Source: Acidobacteriota bacterium
Lineage (GTDB): Bacteria; Acidobacteriota; Terriglobia; Terriglobales; Acidobacteriaceae
Reading direction: 5' to 3'
NCBI GenBank assembly: GCA_018268855.1
Contig: JAFDVR010000002.1
Span: 124,001 to 188,000 of the forward strand
Length of the DNA stretch: 64,000 nucleotides
A program made the translations under genes and the position numbers. Of the stretch, positions 9,693-17,554 are shown one piece after another. Below the pieces are notes generated by a model. That model was given only the letters and a program-made list of their open reading frames with translations. It was not told where the DNA came from and searched no databases. Positions within the stretch are counted from its first letter, which is position 1; each line of letters begins with the position of its first letter.

Positions 9693-12533
9693 ATGCGTCG
9701 CAATTTCATCGCCGCAGCATCGCTCATCCTCAGCGCCGCTGCTCTCGCGCAGGCACCAGCACCCTCTCCAAAGACGGTACTGGAGCAGTTCCACTCCCCG
9801 GCAAAAGAGTACCGCCCCATCGTCCGCTGGTGGTGGCCCGGCAATGATGTCACCGAAGCCGAACTCCGCCGCGAGGTCGGCCTCCTCGACAACGCCGGAT
9901 TCGGCGGCGCGGAGATCCAGTCCTTCCGCATCGGCCTGCCCAAGCTCTCCGAAGAGCGCATGAAGCGCGTCAACCAGTTCGCCACACCCGCCTTCTTCAA
10001 AAACGTCGGCGCCGCCACCGACGAAGCCAAAAAGCACGGCATGTATCTCGACTACACCTTTGGCTCCGGCTGGCCCTTCGGCGGCGGATACGACATCACG
10101 CCCGAACTCGCCTCGGTCGAGCTGCGCTACTCGCACCGCACCGTGCAGGGCCCCGGCCGCATCCACACCAAACTCGACCTCCCCGGCCTCTACGATGGCG
10201 ATCCCGAACGGCGCGAATCCATCACCAAAGGACTCCCCGAAGGCTGGGCCGAACGCCTCGAAAAACGCATCAAGCTCGTAGCCGTCGTCGCCGTACGCGG
10301 CGAAGACCCTGAGTGGTACGGCGACCAGGCCAAGGGCCGCGAACTCGCCGTCGTAAAGTCCGGCATCCTCGACAAAGGCACCTCCATCGACCTCACCTCC
10401 AAGCTCCAGCCCGACGGCACCCTCGACTGGGACGCGCCCGAAGGCACCTGGCAGGTCTTCGTCTTCCGCTCCGTCCCAACAGTAGCCAAGGTCGTCGGCA
10501 GCGCAGGCGAAGGCCCGCAGCTTGAAATGGACCACTGGAACAAGGCCGCCTTCGAAGCCCACGCCAAACACGTCGGCGACGCAGCCGTGCCCTACATTGG
10601 CCAATACTTTGGCAACGGCATCCGCGCCGTCTTCTGCGACAGCCTCGAAGTCAAATCCTGGTTCTACTGGTCCGACGACTTCCTCGCCGAGTTCAAAAAG
10701 CGCCGCGGCTACGACCTTCTGCCGTACCTGCCCATCGTCAAAGTGCAGGGCTACAGCTCGCCCTTCGGCGGATTCGCCAACCTCCCCGCCTACGACATGC
10801 TGAGCATCGGCGACCAGGTCCGCCGCGACTACTGGCAGACGCTCTCCGACCTCATGATCGAGCGCTTCTTCGACCCCTTCAACACCTGGGTCCACAACCA
10901 CCACATGCTCTCGCGCACACAAGCGCACGGCGCGCCGGCAGACATCCTCCGCATCTACGGCGAGTCCGACATCCCAGAAACCGAACACCTCTACGACAAC
11001 GGCCGCTTCGACTTCCTCAAAATGTCCGCCTCCGCCGCCCACGTCTACGGACGCTCCCGCGTCGGCAGCGAATCCTTCGTCTGGCGCATGACCACCTACC
11101 AGAACACGCCCACCGACTTCAAACGCGGCGCCGACCAGCTCTTCGCTGCGGGCATCAACGCCATCCTCTACCACGGCTTCCCCTACCGCCTCGCCGGCCA
11201 AACCGAACCCGGCTGGCACCCCTTCCCGAGCCATGGCACCTTCATGAACGAGAAGAACACCTTCTGGCCCTACATGAGCCAGTTCAACAGCTACCTCACC
11301 CGCGTGCAGTACCTCTCGCAAACCGGCAGGAACGTCGCCGAGGTCGCACTCTACCGCTACGCCCTGCCGCGCCAGGCCGTCGAACCGCCGCCACCGCCCG
11401 CGCCTGAACTCAATCAGCGCATCATGGACGCCGGCTACAACTACGACCACCTCGACTATCAGGGCCTCATGCAGAGCACCGTACGCAATAAGCGGCTCGT
11501 CACTGCAGGCGGCGCAGAGTACCGCGTGCTCGTCCTACCCGCACTCCCGGCTATCGACTTCCAACTGATGGAGAAGGTGCGCGACTTCGCCGCCGCCGGA
11601 CTCCCCGTTGTCTTCGCCGGAGAAAAGCCCAGCCGCGAAGACAGCCTGCTCGACAACGCCAACCGTTCGCGACAGGTGCAGGCAGTGGTCAAAGCCATGA
11701 GCGGCATGAAGAACGTCGCCTCGGCCACCAGCAGCGACACCGCCGTCGCCGCCATCCACAAGATCACCGCGCCTGACGTGCAGTTCCACAGCAAAGTGCT
11801 TCAGCACTTCGAGAAGCAGATCGGCGGCATGACCGTCTTCTTCCTGCGTAACGCCACCGACGAGCCGCAAACCATCCGCGCCAACTTCGCCGCCAAAGGC
11901 AACGTCGAGCTATGGGACGCGTGGAAGGGAACCAGCGCGCGCATCACCACTGCCACCAAAACAGCCAACGGCACAGATATCACCGTGCCCATCGGCCCCG
12001 TCGGCTCCGTCCTCGTCGTCTTCACACCAGAAGCAACAGCAACGGAAGACCTGCAACCGCCCATGCACGTCGCCAAACGTATCTCGCTCGACGGCGCAAC
12101 GTGGAAGCTCACCGCCACCGGCATGGACCCAACCGGCAAAGACATCACTATCAACCGTACCGTCACGCAGTTGAACGACTGGGCCTTCGACAAGGATCTC
12201 AGCACGCTCTCCGGCAGCGGCACCTACACCACCACTTTTACCGCTCCCGCCACCAATAAACGCGTCATGCTCAACCTCGGCGATGTAGGCAGCGTGGCTT
12301 CGGTCAAGGTCAACGGCACGGACGCAGGCACCCTCCTCATCGCGCCCTTCACCGTGGACATCACCAAACTCATCCACCCTGGCGAAAACACGCTCGAAGT
12401 CACCGTCACCAACACGCTCTACAACGCGATGGTGCAGCGCAAAAACCGCCCCTTCAATCCCGGCAACGTCCTCACCCCATCCGGCCTCGTCCCCAGCGGC
12501 CTCATGGGCCCAGTGCAGTTAGAACTGGAGTAG
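9693..12533 (+). CDS. GH106-like glycoside hydrolase (probable alpha-L-rhamnosidase)
   Basis: The 946-residue exported protein has a signal peptide ending in ALAQ. The segment RPIVRWWWPGNDVTEAELRR near residue 43, then NAGFGGAEIQSF and YTFGSGWPFGGG, are the marks of the GH106 (BT0986-like) catalytic barrel, which removes L-rhamnose from plant polysaccharides. The C-terminal part (about residues 845-930, GTYTTTFTAP to GENTLEVTVTNTLYN) is a galactose-binding-like sandwich usual in this family. AAAGGAGA before the ATG is a strong ribosome site. Its codons end very often in C, which creates a 594-codon open frame on the other strand. Rhamnosidase activity is inferred; related unassigned hydrolases share the fold. 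Confidence 0.8.
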   Translation: MRRNFIAAASLILSAAALAQAPAPSPKTVLEQFHSPAKEYRPIVRWWWPGNDVTEAELRREVGLLDNAGFGGAEIQSFRIGLPKLSEERMKRVNQFATPAFFKNVGAATDEAKKHGMYLDYTFGSGWPFGGGYDITPELASVELRYSHRTVQGPGRIHTKLDLPGLYDGDPERRESITKGLPEGWAERLEKRIKLVAVVAVRGEDPEWYGDQAKGRELAVVKSGILDKGTSIDLTSKLQPDGTLDWDAPEGTWQVFVFRSVPTVAKVVGSAGEGPQLEMDHWNKAAFEAHAKHVGDAAVPYIGQYFGNGIRAVFCDSLEVKSWFYWSDDFLAEFKKRRGYDLLPYLPIVKVQGYSSPFGGFANLPAYDMLSIGDQVRRDYWQTLSDLMIERFFDPFNTWVHNHHMLSRTQAHGAPADILRIYGESDIPETEHLYDNGRFDFLKMSASAAHVYGRSRVGSESFVWRMTTYQNTPTDFKRGADQLFAAGINAILYHGFPYRLAGQTEPGWHPFPSHGTFMNEKNTFWPYMSQFNSYLTRVQYLSQTGRNVAEVALYRYALPRQAVEPPPPPAPELNQRIMDAGYNYDHLDYQGLMQSTVRNKRLVTAGGAEYRVLVLPALPAIDFQLMEKVRDFAAAGLPVVFAGEKPSREDSLLDNANRSRQVQAVVKAMSGMKNVASATSSDTAVAAIHKITAPDVQFHSKVLQHFEKQIGGMTVFFLRNATDEPQTIRANFAAKGNVELWDAWKGTSARITTATKTANGTDITVPIGPVGSVLVVFTPEATATEDLQPPMHVAKRISLDGATWKLTATGMDPTGKDITINRTVTQLNDWAFDKDLSTLSGSGTYTTTFTAPATNKRVMLNLGDVGSVASVKVNGTDAGTLLIAPFTVDITKLIHPGENTLEVTVTNTLYNAMVQRKNRPFNPGNVLTPSGLVPSGLMGPVQLELE

Positions 12534-12540
12534 GTAGCGT

Positions 12541-12632
12541 CTGACTAATCGAAATCTCGCTTTGAAGGGGCTGGGCTTCAGCCCAGCCATTAGAGCGGCA
12601 AAAGAACCGGGCTTTAGCCCCTGAGGGAGAGG
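12541..12632 (+). repeat. REP-like repeat, family A copy 1
   Basis: The core is the perfect hairpin GGCTGGGCTTCAGCCCAGCC at 12569-12588. A spacer follows, then GGGCTTTAGCCCC and CTGAGGGAGAG. The same architecture recurs at 13510, 31735 and 43254. Confidence 0.85.
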
Positions 12633-12703
12633 ACCTTGATCGAGCCCTGCCCCTCCATAGGATTCGGCACAGTACAACCTAACCCGTTTGTAATACATAC
12701 GTA

Positions 12704-12730
12704 AGGGTGGTGGTTTCTCGCCACCACCCT
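12704..12730 (+). promoter_or_regulatory. Hairpin in the promoter/leader region of the cold-shock gene
   Basis: AGGGTGGTGG and CCACCACCCT form a 10-bp perfect stem with a 7-base loop, about 120 bases ahead of the cold-shock start codon. A TACACT hexamer just downstream (12733-12738) could be a -10 element, giving a leader of about 110 bases; long leaders are common for cold-shock mRNAs. Whether the hairpin is transcribed or ends upstream readthrough cannot be told from sequence. Confidence 0.4.
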
Positions 12731-12852
12731 GCTACACTCTATGGAGCCGTCGAATTTGATCTGGTTCTTGCGTTGTTCTGGCTTGTCCGCTTTACTCGCA
12801 CACAGTCCCAAATTGCGTTCAGCGTACTTCAAGTCATACAAGGAACAACATC

Positions 12853-13053
12853 ATGGAACAGGGAACAGTTAAGTGGTTTAACGACGCAAAGGGTTTTGGA
12901 TTTATCAGCCGCGCCAATGGGGAAGACGTATTCGTCCACCACAGCTCCATCCAGAGCAACGGCTTCCGCTCACTGCAGGAAGGCCAGACGGTCCAGTTCA
13001 ACGTCAGCAAGGGCGCAAAGGGCTGGCAGGCAGACAATGTTCAGGTTGTCTAA
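12853..13053 (+). CDS. Cold-shock domain protein (CspA family)
   Basis: This 66-residue protein is a complete single cold-shock domain that binds single-stranded RNA or DNA. RNP1 is present as KGFGFI (residues 13-18) and RNP2 as DVFVHH (residues 26-31), and the start EQGTVKWFN is canonical. Length matches the family. It is monocistronic, with a 5' leader of more than 100 bases and its own terminator 16 bases after the stop. AAGGAACAAC precedes the ATG. It may be a cold-induced RNA chaperone or a constitutive homologue; the sequence does not decide. Confidence 0.97.
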   Translation: MEQGTVKWFNDAKGFGFISRANGEDVFVHHSSIQSNGFRSLQEGQTVQFNVSKGAKGWQADNVQVV

Positions 13054-13068
13054 GCCAAAGCAGTAGTC

Positions 13069-13098
13069 AAAAAGGGCAGCCTCAGGGCTGCCCTTTTT
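13069..13098 (+). terminator. Rho-independent terminator of the cold-shock gene
   Basis: AAAGGGCAGCC pairs with GGCTGCCCTTT around a 3-base loop, ending in TTTTT. It is nearly symmetrical and could act on both strands. Confidence 0.92.
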
Positions 13099-13134
13099 CG
13101 TTCGCGCACAGCAATCTCAACCGGCCAAAACCTT

Positions 13135-13162
13135 GTCATTCCGAACGTAGTGAGGAATCTGC
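13135..13162 (+). repeat. Short dispersed repeat, GTCATTCCGAAC type
   Basis: GTCATTCCGAACGTAGTGAG followed by GAATCTGC. An inverted copy of the same motif lies at 26808-26833. Confidence 0.7.
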
Positions 13163-13274
13163 TTTTGCCATGACGCGCAGCGTCATCACTCGCGCAAAGC
13201 GCGACAGGGCCAAAGGCCCGCCCCATCCCATCATCCGCGACCTGAACTTCTCGTACGCACGTGTATCCAGTTGC

Positions 13275-13304
13275 CGTCATCCTGAGCCGCAGGCGAAGGA
13301 TCTC
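13275..13304 (+). repeat. Short dispersed repeat, GTCATCCTGAGC type
   Basis: GTCATCCTGAGCCGCAGGCG followed by AAGGATCTCC, a divergent relative of the unit at 13135. Confidence 0.55.
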
Positions 13305-13457
13305 CGTATTTTGCACGCATCAGAACGACACCTATGGGAAGTCGTTCTAATTCCCCACATCAAGACGATAAAGAGACCGCCCTGTAAGGAAGGCCATAGC
13401 TTGAGCGCGTCACCGCACCGGCATGAATCGACTGTCTGCGAAAGGCCATGAAAAGCT

Positions 13458-13494
13458 CGTCATCTCGACCGAAGCGACGGCTTTATCGTCGCGC
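13458..13494 (-). repeat. Repeat family B, inverted copy
   Basis: CGTCATCTCGACCGAAGCGA is the reverse complement of the end of family B units (CGGTCGAGATGACG) seen at 22961, 26870, 29191 and 30601. Confidence 0.6.
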
Positions 13495-13509
13495 AGTGTT
13501 ATGGAGTGT

Positions 13510-13604
13510 TTGACGAATCGAAGTCTGGCTGTTTTGGAAGGGCTGAGCTTCAGCTCAGCCGTTAGCAACAGCAAAGGGTCCGGGTTTTAGCCCCTGAGGG
13601 AGAG
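13510..13604 (+). repeat. REP-like repeat, family A copy 2
   Basis: The hairpin GGCTGAGCTTCAGCTCAGCC at 13541-13560 has the same loop as copy 1, but one base pair of each arm is changed on both sides so that the stem is kept. GGGTTTTAGCCCCTGAGGGA follows. Confidence 0.85.
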
Positions 13605-13742
13605 AAACTCAATCCAACCATGCTCCTTCCGCAGAATTCGTCAGGCACGAACTGGCTCCGTTCTTCTCATCACAAGCGAGACCTCACACAAGCCACCAAA
13701 GACGGTCACGGTCATTCCAAACCTCAGATCCTCTCTCAAACC

Positions 13743-13988
13743 TCACATCTCGTCCTTATGAAAATACGACTCTGACCCGAAGATCCATCTCACAATCTTC
13801 AGTTGGAAATAGTGCCCTGTATGGATAAAAAACGCGCACAGCCCGAGCGCCAGCACCACCCATCCAATGCCCTTTGAAACGGGATGCCCCAACGCTATCC
13901 ACCAGCCCAGAACAATCAGAAACACGCCCAGCAGAATGCCGCTGATATCCAGAAAGGTATAGAAGAAGGCCGCAACGATCTCTGCCAT
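13743..13988 (-). CDS. Small two-helix membrane protein
   Basis: The product is about 81 residues from the ATG at 13988, or 89 from a GTG at 14012 that would overlap the preceding stop by 11 bases. Two hydrophobic segments (FFYTFLDISGILLGVFLIVLG and GWVVLALGLCAFFIHTG, both listed only in part here) suggest an inner-membrane hairpin with a charged tail ending HKDEM. It lies directly after the cyclopropane synthase gene and is probably co-transcribed with it. I do not recognise the family and give no function. Confidence 0.6.
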   Translation of the reverse strand: MAEIVAAFFYTFLDISGILLGVFLIVLGWWIALGHPVSKGIGWVVLALGLCAFFIHTGHYFQLKIVRWIFGSESYFHKDEM

Positions 13989-14001
13989 CCGCGTGATCGC
14001 T

Positions 14002-15347
14002 TTATGCGGCACGACGTTCCCAATCTTCTGTGTTTTTGTACCAGTCCTCTCGCGTCAGTGGCAGGCTGTTCCGTCCATGGTCCGGCTTGCTGAGCAGTAT
14101 CTGGTACAGCGCAATGTCCCCGCGCCGGAAGGCCGCGGCGCATCCCGCCATGTACAGCAGCCAGATGCGGTACACGCGCTCGGAGACATATTGCAGCGCC
14201 TCCTGCGCATGGTCCTGCAAGGCTTCGGTCCAGCGGCGCAGAGTCTGCTCATAGTGTTCGCGCAGGTTCTCCACATCACGCACTTCAAATCCGGCAGACT
14301 CCGCTGCCTGCACCGCCTGCGCCAGCGTCACCAGTTCTCCATCCGGAAAAACGTACTTGTCGATGAAGGAGACGTTCTTCCTCTTCTTCTCTCCGGATAC
14401 GGGATGCAGCGGAAGTTCATGATCGTCTCCATCAGGTTCCCAGGCACGTGCAATGCCGTGATTAAGAAAAATACCGCCCGGCTTCAGCAGGTCATACACG
14501 GTGCGGAAGTATTGCCGCAGGTTGCGCAGTCCCACATGCTCAAACATGCCCACGCTGGCTATCTTGTCCAGTCCGGTGAACTGCTTCGGCGCAAGACGAT
14601 AATCCAGAAACTCAATTCCGGAACTCTGCGTCAGATGCGCCTGCTGGAGCCGTTGTTCCGCCACGGCAGCCTGTCCATGGCTAAGCGTGATTCCTTGCGC
14701 AAACACGTTGTACCGGCGGGCGGCGTGCATCACCAGGCTGCCCATCCGCAACCGATGTCCAGAAAACTCTCGCCGGGCTTCAACCGCAGCTTGCGGCAGA
14801 TCATCTCCAGCTTGTTCGTCTGGGCAGTGTCCAGCGAATCGTCTTTAGACGTAAAGTAAGCGCACGAATACGCCAGCGTCTCTCCCAGCCACGGGCGGTA
14901 AAACTCCACCGGCTGATCGTAGTGGTAGGCAATCGCGGCGCCGTCGCGTTCCGGCGTATGGATGCTGCCTTTGTTCCACCACTCTCGCAGTTCTGTCATC
15001 AACCCTGCCACTGTTTCCAGCAGCCGCTGATAACTTGCCTTCGGCTGGTGAAAGACGTGTTCGGCCACATCGAAGACGGCAAACAGATCGCCTTCCACAT
15101 CGATCTCTTTCGCCACAAACCGTTCGCCCAAAGTCACCTCATTCGGATGGGCCATCAGCGCGTGCAGCGCCTCTTCCGATTGAATGACAAGCGTGCATGC
15201 CGGACTGACGCTTTCGGGCGGAGTCCCGCGTCCGGGCAGTGTCCATTGCCACCCGTCCCAAAAACGAACAGCAAACGGCGGCCCTTCATATCCCTGGAAA
15301 AGCCGCTCCAAAGTGCTCTCACGCTGCGCTGCAATCGATTCCGCCAT
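14002..15347 (-). pseudogene. cfa: Cyclopropane-fatty-acyl-phospholipid synthase, frameshifted
   Basis: The intact enzyme transfers a methylene group from S-adenosylmethionine to unsaturated lipid acyl chains. Residues 1-205 from 15347 read normally up to LDIGCGWAAW and then stop. The other frame continues exactly where the family expects, GSLVMHAARRYNVFAQGITL, and runs to 14002. Family sequence at the join is GCGWGSL, so one G is missing in a G run (plus strand CCC at 14741-14743, expected CCCC). Restoring it gives about 448 residues, including the methyltransferase motif I and the GLDKIASVGMFEHVG region. This is either a recent inactivating mutation or a sequencing error; no other damage is visible, which favours an error or a very young lesion. 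Confidence 0.88.
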
Positions 15348-15545
15348 CGGGGTGACCTGCGAATGGATTGAGGGCGATGCCGGGAGAGCGGTTCGCCCGC
15401 TATTTCATGGGATGCAAAAACAGACTCCGTAAGTAGAGGAAACATCAGAATTGGCGCACGATTCACGCCATCTCAGGGACCGCTCCAGCGAAGGGCATAC
15501 GCGGCAGAGATGTTAAACTGGGAACTGGAGTTTTTTCCCGCCCTC

Positions 15546-17348
15546 ATGGACCCAAAGTACATCAGAAACTTCGCGATCATCGCGCATATCGACCACGGCA
15601 AATCCACGCTCAGCGACCGTCTGCTGGAACTTACCGGATCGCTGACCGACCGCGAGATGCAGGCGCAGGTGCTCGACGCGATGGACCTGGAGCGCGAGCG
15701 CGGCATCACCATCAAGGCGCACACGGTCCGCATGATGTACAAGGCGCGGGACGGCCACACCTATCAGCTCAACCTGATCGACACGCCCGGCCACGTGGAC
15801 TTCTCCTATGAAGTCTCGCGCTCGCTCGCGTCGTGCGAAGGCGCGCTGCTGGTCGTCGATGCCACGCAGGGAGTTGAGGCGCAGACGTTGGCGAACGCTT
15901 ATCTCGCCATCAATAATGGTCTGGAGATTCTTCCTGTCATCAACAAAATCGATCTCCCCAGCGCGGACATCGACCGCACTAAGGAGATGATCGAGAACAC
16001 CGTCGGCCTCCCTGCGGACAACGCCATCGCTGTCTCCGCGAAGACCGGTCTCAATGTGGAAGAGATCCTCGAAGCCATCGTCACGCAACTTCCGCCGCCG
16101 AAAGGCGATAAGGATGCGCCGTTGCAGGCGCTCGTCTTCGATTCATGGTTCGATGCTTATCGCGGCGTGATCGTGCTGGCGCGTGTCATCAATGGAACGC
16201 TGCGCAAGGGCCAGCGCATCAAGTACATGTCCAACGGCAAGATCTTCGACATCGAAAGCATGGGCGTGCTCACACCCAAGCCCGTCGAAATTGCCGAACT
16301 GAAAGCGGGCGAGGTCGGCTTCTTCGTCGCAACGATCAAGAACGTCTCCGACTCCAAGGTCGGCGATACGATCACCGATCCCGCAAACCCCGCCGCCGAG
16401 ATGCTGCCCGGCTTTGAAGACATCAAGAGCATGGTCTTCGCCGGCCTGTACACGGTGGAGTCGCACGAGCACGGCGCGCTGCGCGAGGCACTGGAAAAAC
16501 TTAAGCTCAACGATGCATCGTTCTCCTTTGAACCGGAAAGTTCGGTCGCGCTCGGCTTCGGCTTCCGCTGCGGTTTCCTCGGTCTGTTGCACATGGAGAT
16601 CATTCAGGAGCGTCTGGAGCGCGAGTTCGGCCTTGACCTCATCACCACCGCGCCCGGCGTAAAGTACGACATCACGCTCACCGGCGGACAGCAGATCGAA
16701 GTGGACAATCCCTCGCGCTGGCCCGACCCCACCACGATTGAAAAGATCGAGGAACCGGTCATCGAAGCGCGCATCCTCACGGCGGAAGACTATGTCGGCG
16801 GCATTTTGAAGCTGGTGGAAGACAAACGCGGCAAACAGAAGAACTTTGAGTACACGGCCGCAAATCGCGTCTTAATCACGTACGAATTGCCTCTAAATGA
16901 GATCGTTTTGGACTTTTATGACCGCTTAAAGTCCGTCTCTCGTGGCTATGCCTCACTGGATTACCACCTCTCCGGCAAATGGGTATCGCCCATGGTGAAG
17001 ATGGACATTCTGGTCTCCGGAGAGCCTGTAGACGCGCTTTCCATCATTGTTCACAGAGATTTTGCGTATGAGCGCGGTAAAGCGCTGGTGCATAAAATGC
17101 GTGAATTGATCCCGCGGCAGATGTTCGAAGTGGCTTTACAGGCGGCAATTGGGGCCAAAATCATTGCAAGAGAGACCGTTTCTGCGATTCGTAAAGATGT
17201 GATTGCGAAATGCTACGGTGGCGATATTTCCCGCAAAAAGAAGCTGCTTAATAAGCAAAAAGAGGGCAAAAAGCGCATGAAACGCATCGGAAAAGTCGAT
17301 ATTCCGCAGGAAGCGTTTCTGGCCGTCCTCAAAGTGGGCGAAGACTAA
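15546..17348 (+). CDS. lepA: Elongation factor 4 (LepA), ribosome back-translocating GTPase
   Basis: LepA is a translational GTPase that acts on stalled or misassembled ribosomes. The G motifs are intact: AHIDHGKST (G1), DTPGHVDF (G3) and NKIDLP (G4). The C-terminal LepA-specific domain includes [20 protein letters not shown], and the end [20 protein letters not shown] is typical. I start at the ATG at 15546 ([12 protein letters not shown]) because family members begin there. An in-frame ATG at 15510 would add 12 unsupported residues and is the alternative. The product of about 600 residues is full length. It is divergent from the broken cfa gene. Confidence 0.95.
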   Translation: MDPKYIRNFAIIAHIDHGKSTLSDRLLELTGSLTDREMQAQVLDAMDLERERGITIKAHTVRMMYKARDGHTYQLNLIDTPGHVDFSYEVSRSLASCEGALLVVDATQGVEAQTLANAYLAINNGLEILPVINKIDLPSADIDRTKEMIENTVGLPADNAIAVSAKTGLNVEEILEAIVTQLPPPKGDKDAPLQALVFDSWFDAYRGVIVLARVINGTLRKGQRIKYMSNGKIFDIESMGVLTPKPVEIAELKAGEVGFFVATIKNVSDSKVGDTITDPANPAAEMLPGFEDIKSMVFAGLYTVESHEHGALREALEKLKLNDASFSFEPESSVALGFGFRCGFLGLLHMEIIQERLEREFGLDLITTAPGVKYDITLTGGQQIEVDNPSRWPDPTTIEKIEEPVIEARILTAEDYVGGILKLVEDKRGKQKNFEYTAANRVLITYELPLNEIVLDFYDRLKSVSRGYASLDYHLSGKWVSPMVKMDILVSGEPVDALSIIVHRDFAYERGKALVHKMRELIPRQMFEVALQAAIGAKIIARETVSAIRKDVIAKCYGGDISRKKKLLNKQKEGKKRMKRIGKVDIPQEAFLAVLKVGED

Positions 17349-17359
17349 TCCAGCTGCAT

Positions 17360-17377
17360 TTGTTCCACGTGGAACAA
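17360..17377. promoter_or_regulatory. parS-like centromere site (ParB binding)
   Basis: TTGTTCCACGTGGAACAA is a perfect 18-bp palindrome, 11 bases after the lepA stop. Its 16-bp core TGTTCCACGTGGAACA differs from the classical parS consensus TGTTTCACGTGAAACA only at one symmetric pair of positions, and the C/G version is a known natural variant in other phyla. ParB dimers load chromosome-partition complexes at such sites, which usually cluster near the replication origin. I found no second copy in the window by eye. Confidence 0.8.
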
Positions 17378-17443
17378 TGTTATGCAACGGTCTACATTCC
17401 TCCGTAATGAACCTGAGTGGATAAATTCAGTACACAAACTATC

Positions 17444-17472
17444 TTGACAGCGGTAACTTGGGCTCATTAGAA
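17444..17472 (+). promoter_or_regulatory. Candidate sigma70-type promoter of the TonB-dependent receptor gene
   Basis: TTGACA at 17444-17449 is followed after 17 bases by TTAGAA (17467-17472), a moderate -10. It lies about 80 bases ahead of the receptor start. Confidence 0.45.
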
Positions 17473-17554
17473 ACAATTGCCAGCAATTTCGATTAGCAGA
17501 AGGTTTCCAAAGAGTTTCCCTATCGAAATGCGGCTATCTTGTTTGGAGTGAGTG

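Larger units (their letters stand above)
13099..13742. other. Gene-free region of about 640 bases filled with dispersed repeats
   Basis: A 93-codon plus frame here (13170-13451) has no recognisable domain and overlaps repeat copies, so I do not call it a gene. The stretch contains at least four repeat units (13135, 13275, 13458, 13510) and is C-rich on the plus strand throughout. Confidence 0.7.

Noticed and set aside
9666..11450. A 594-codon open frame on the minus strand inside the GH106-like gene
   Set aside because: The translation is low-complexity (Val/Glu/Gly/Ala-rich) with no domain. It arises because the real plus-strand gene uses almost only C-ending codons. The plus-strand gene has a signal peptide, ribosome site and family motifs.
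13170..13451. A 93-codon frame in the repeat-rich gap
   Set aside because: No ribosome site, no domain, and it overlaps dispersed repeat units.
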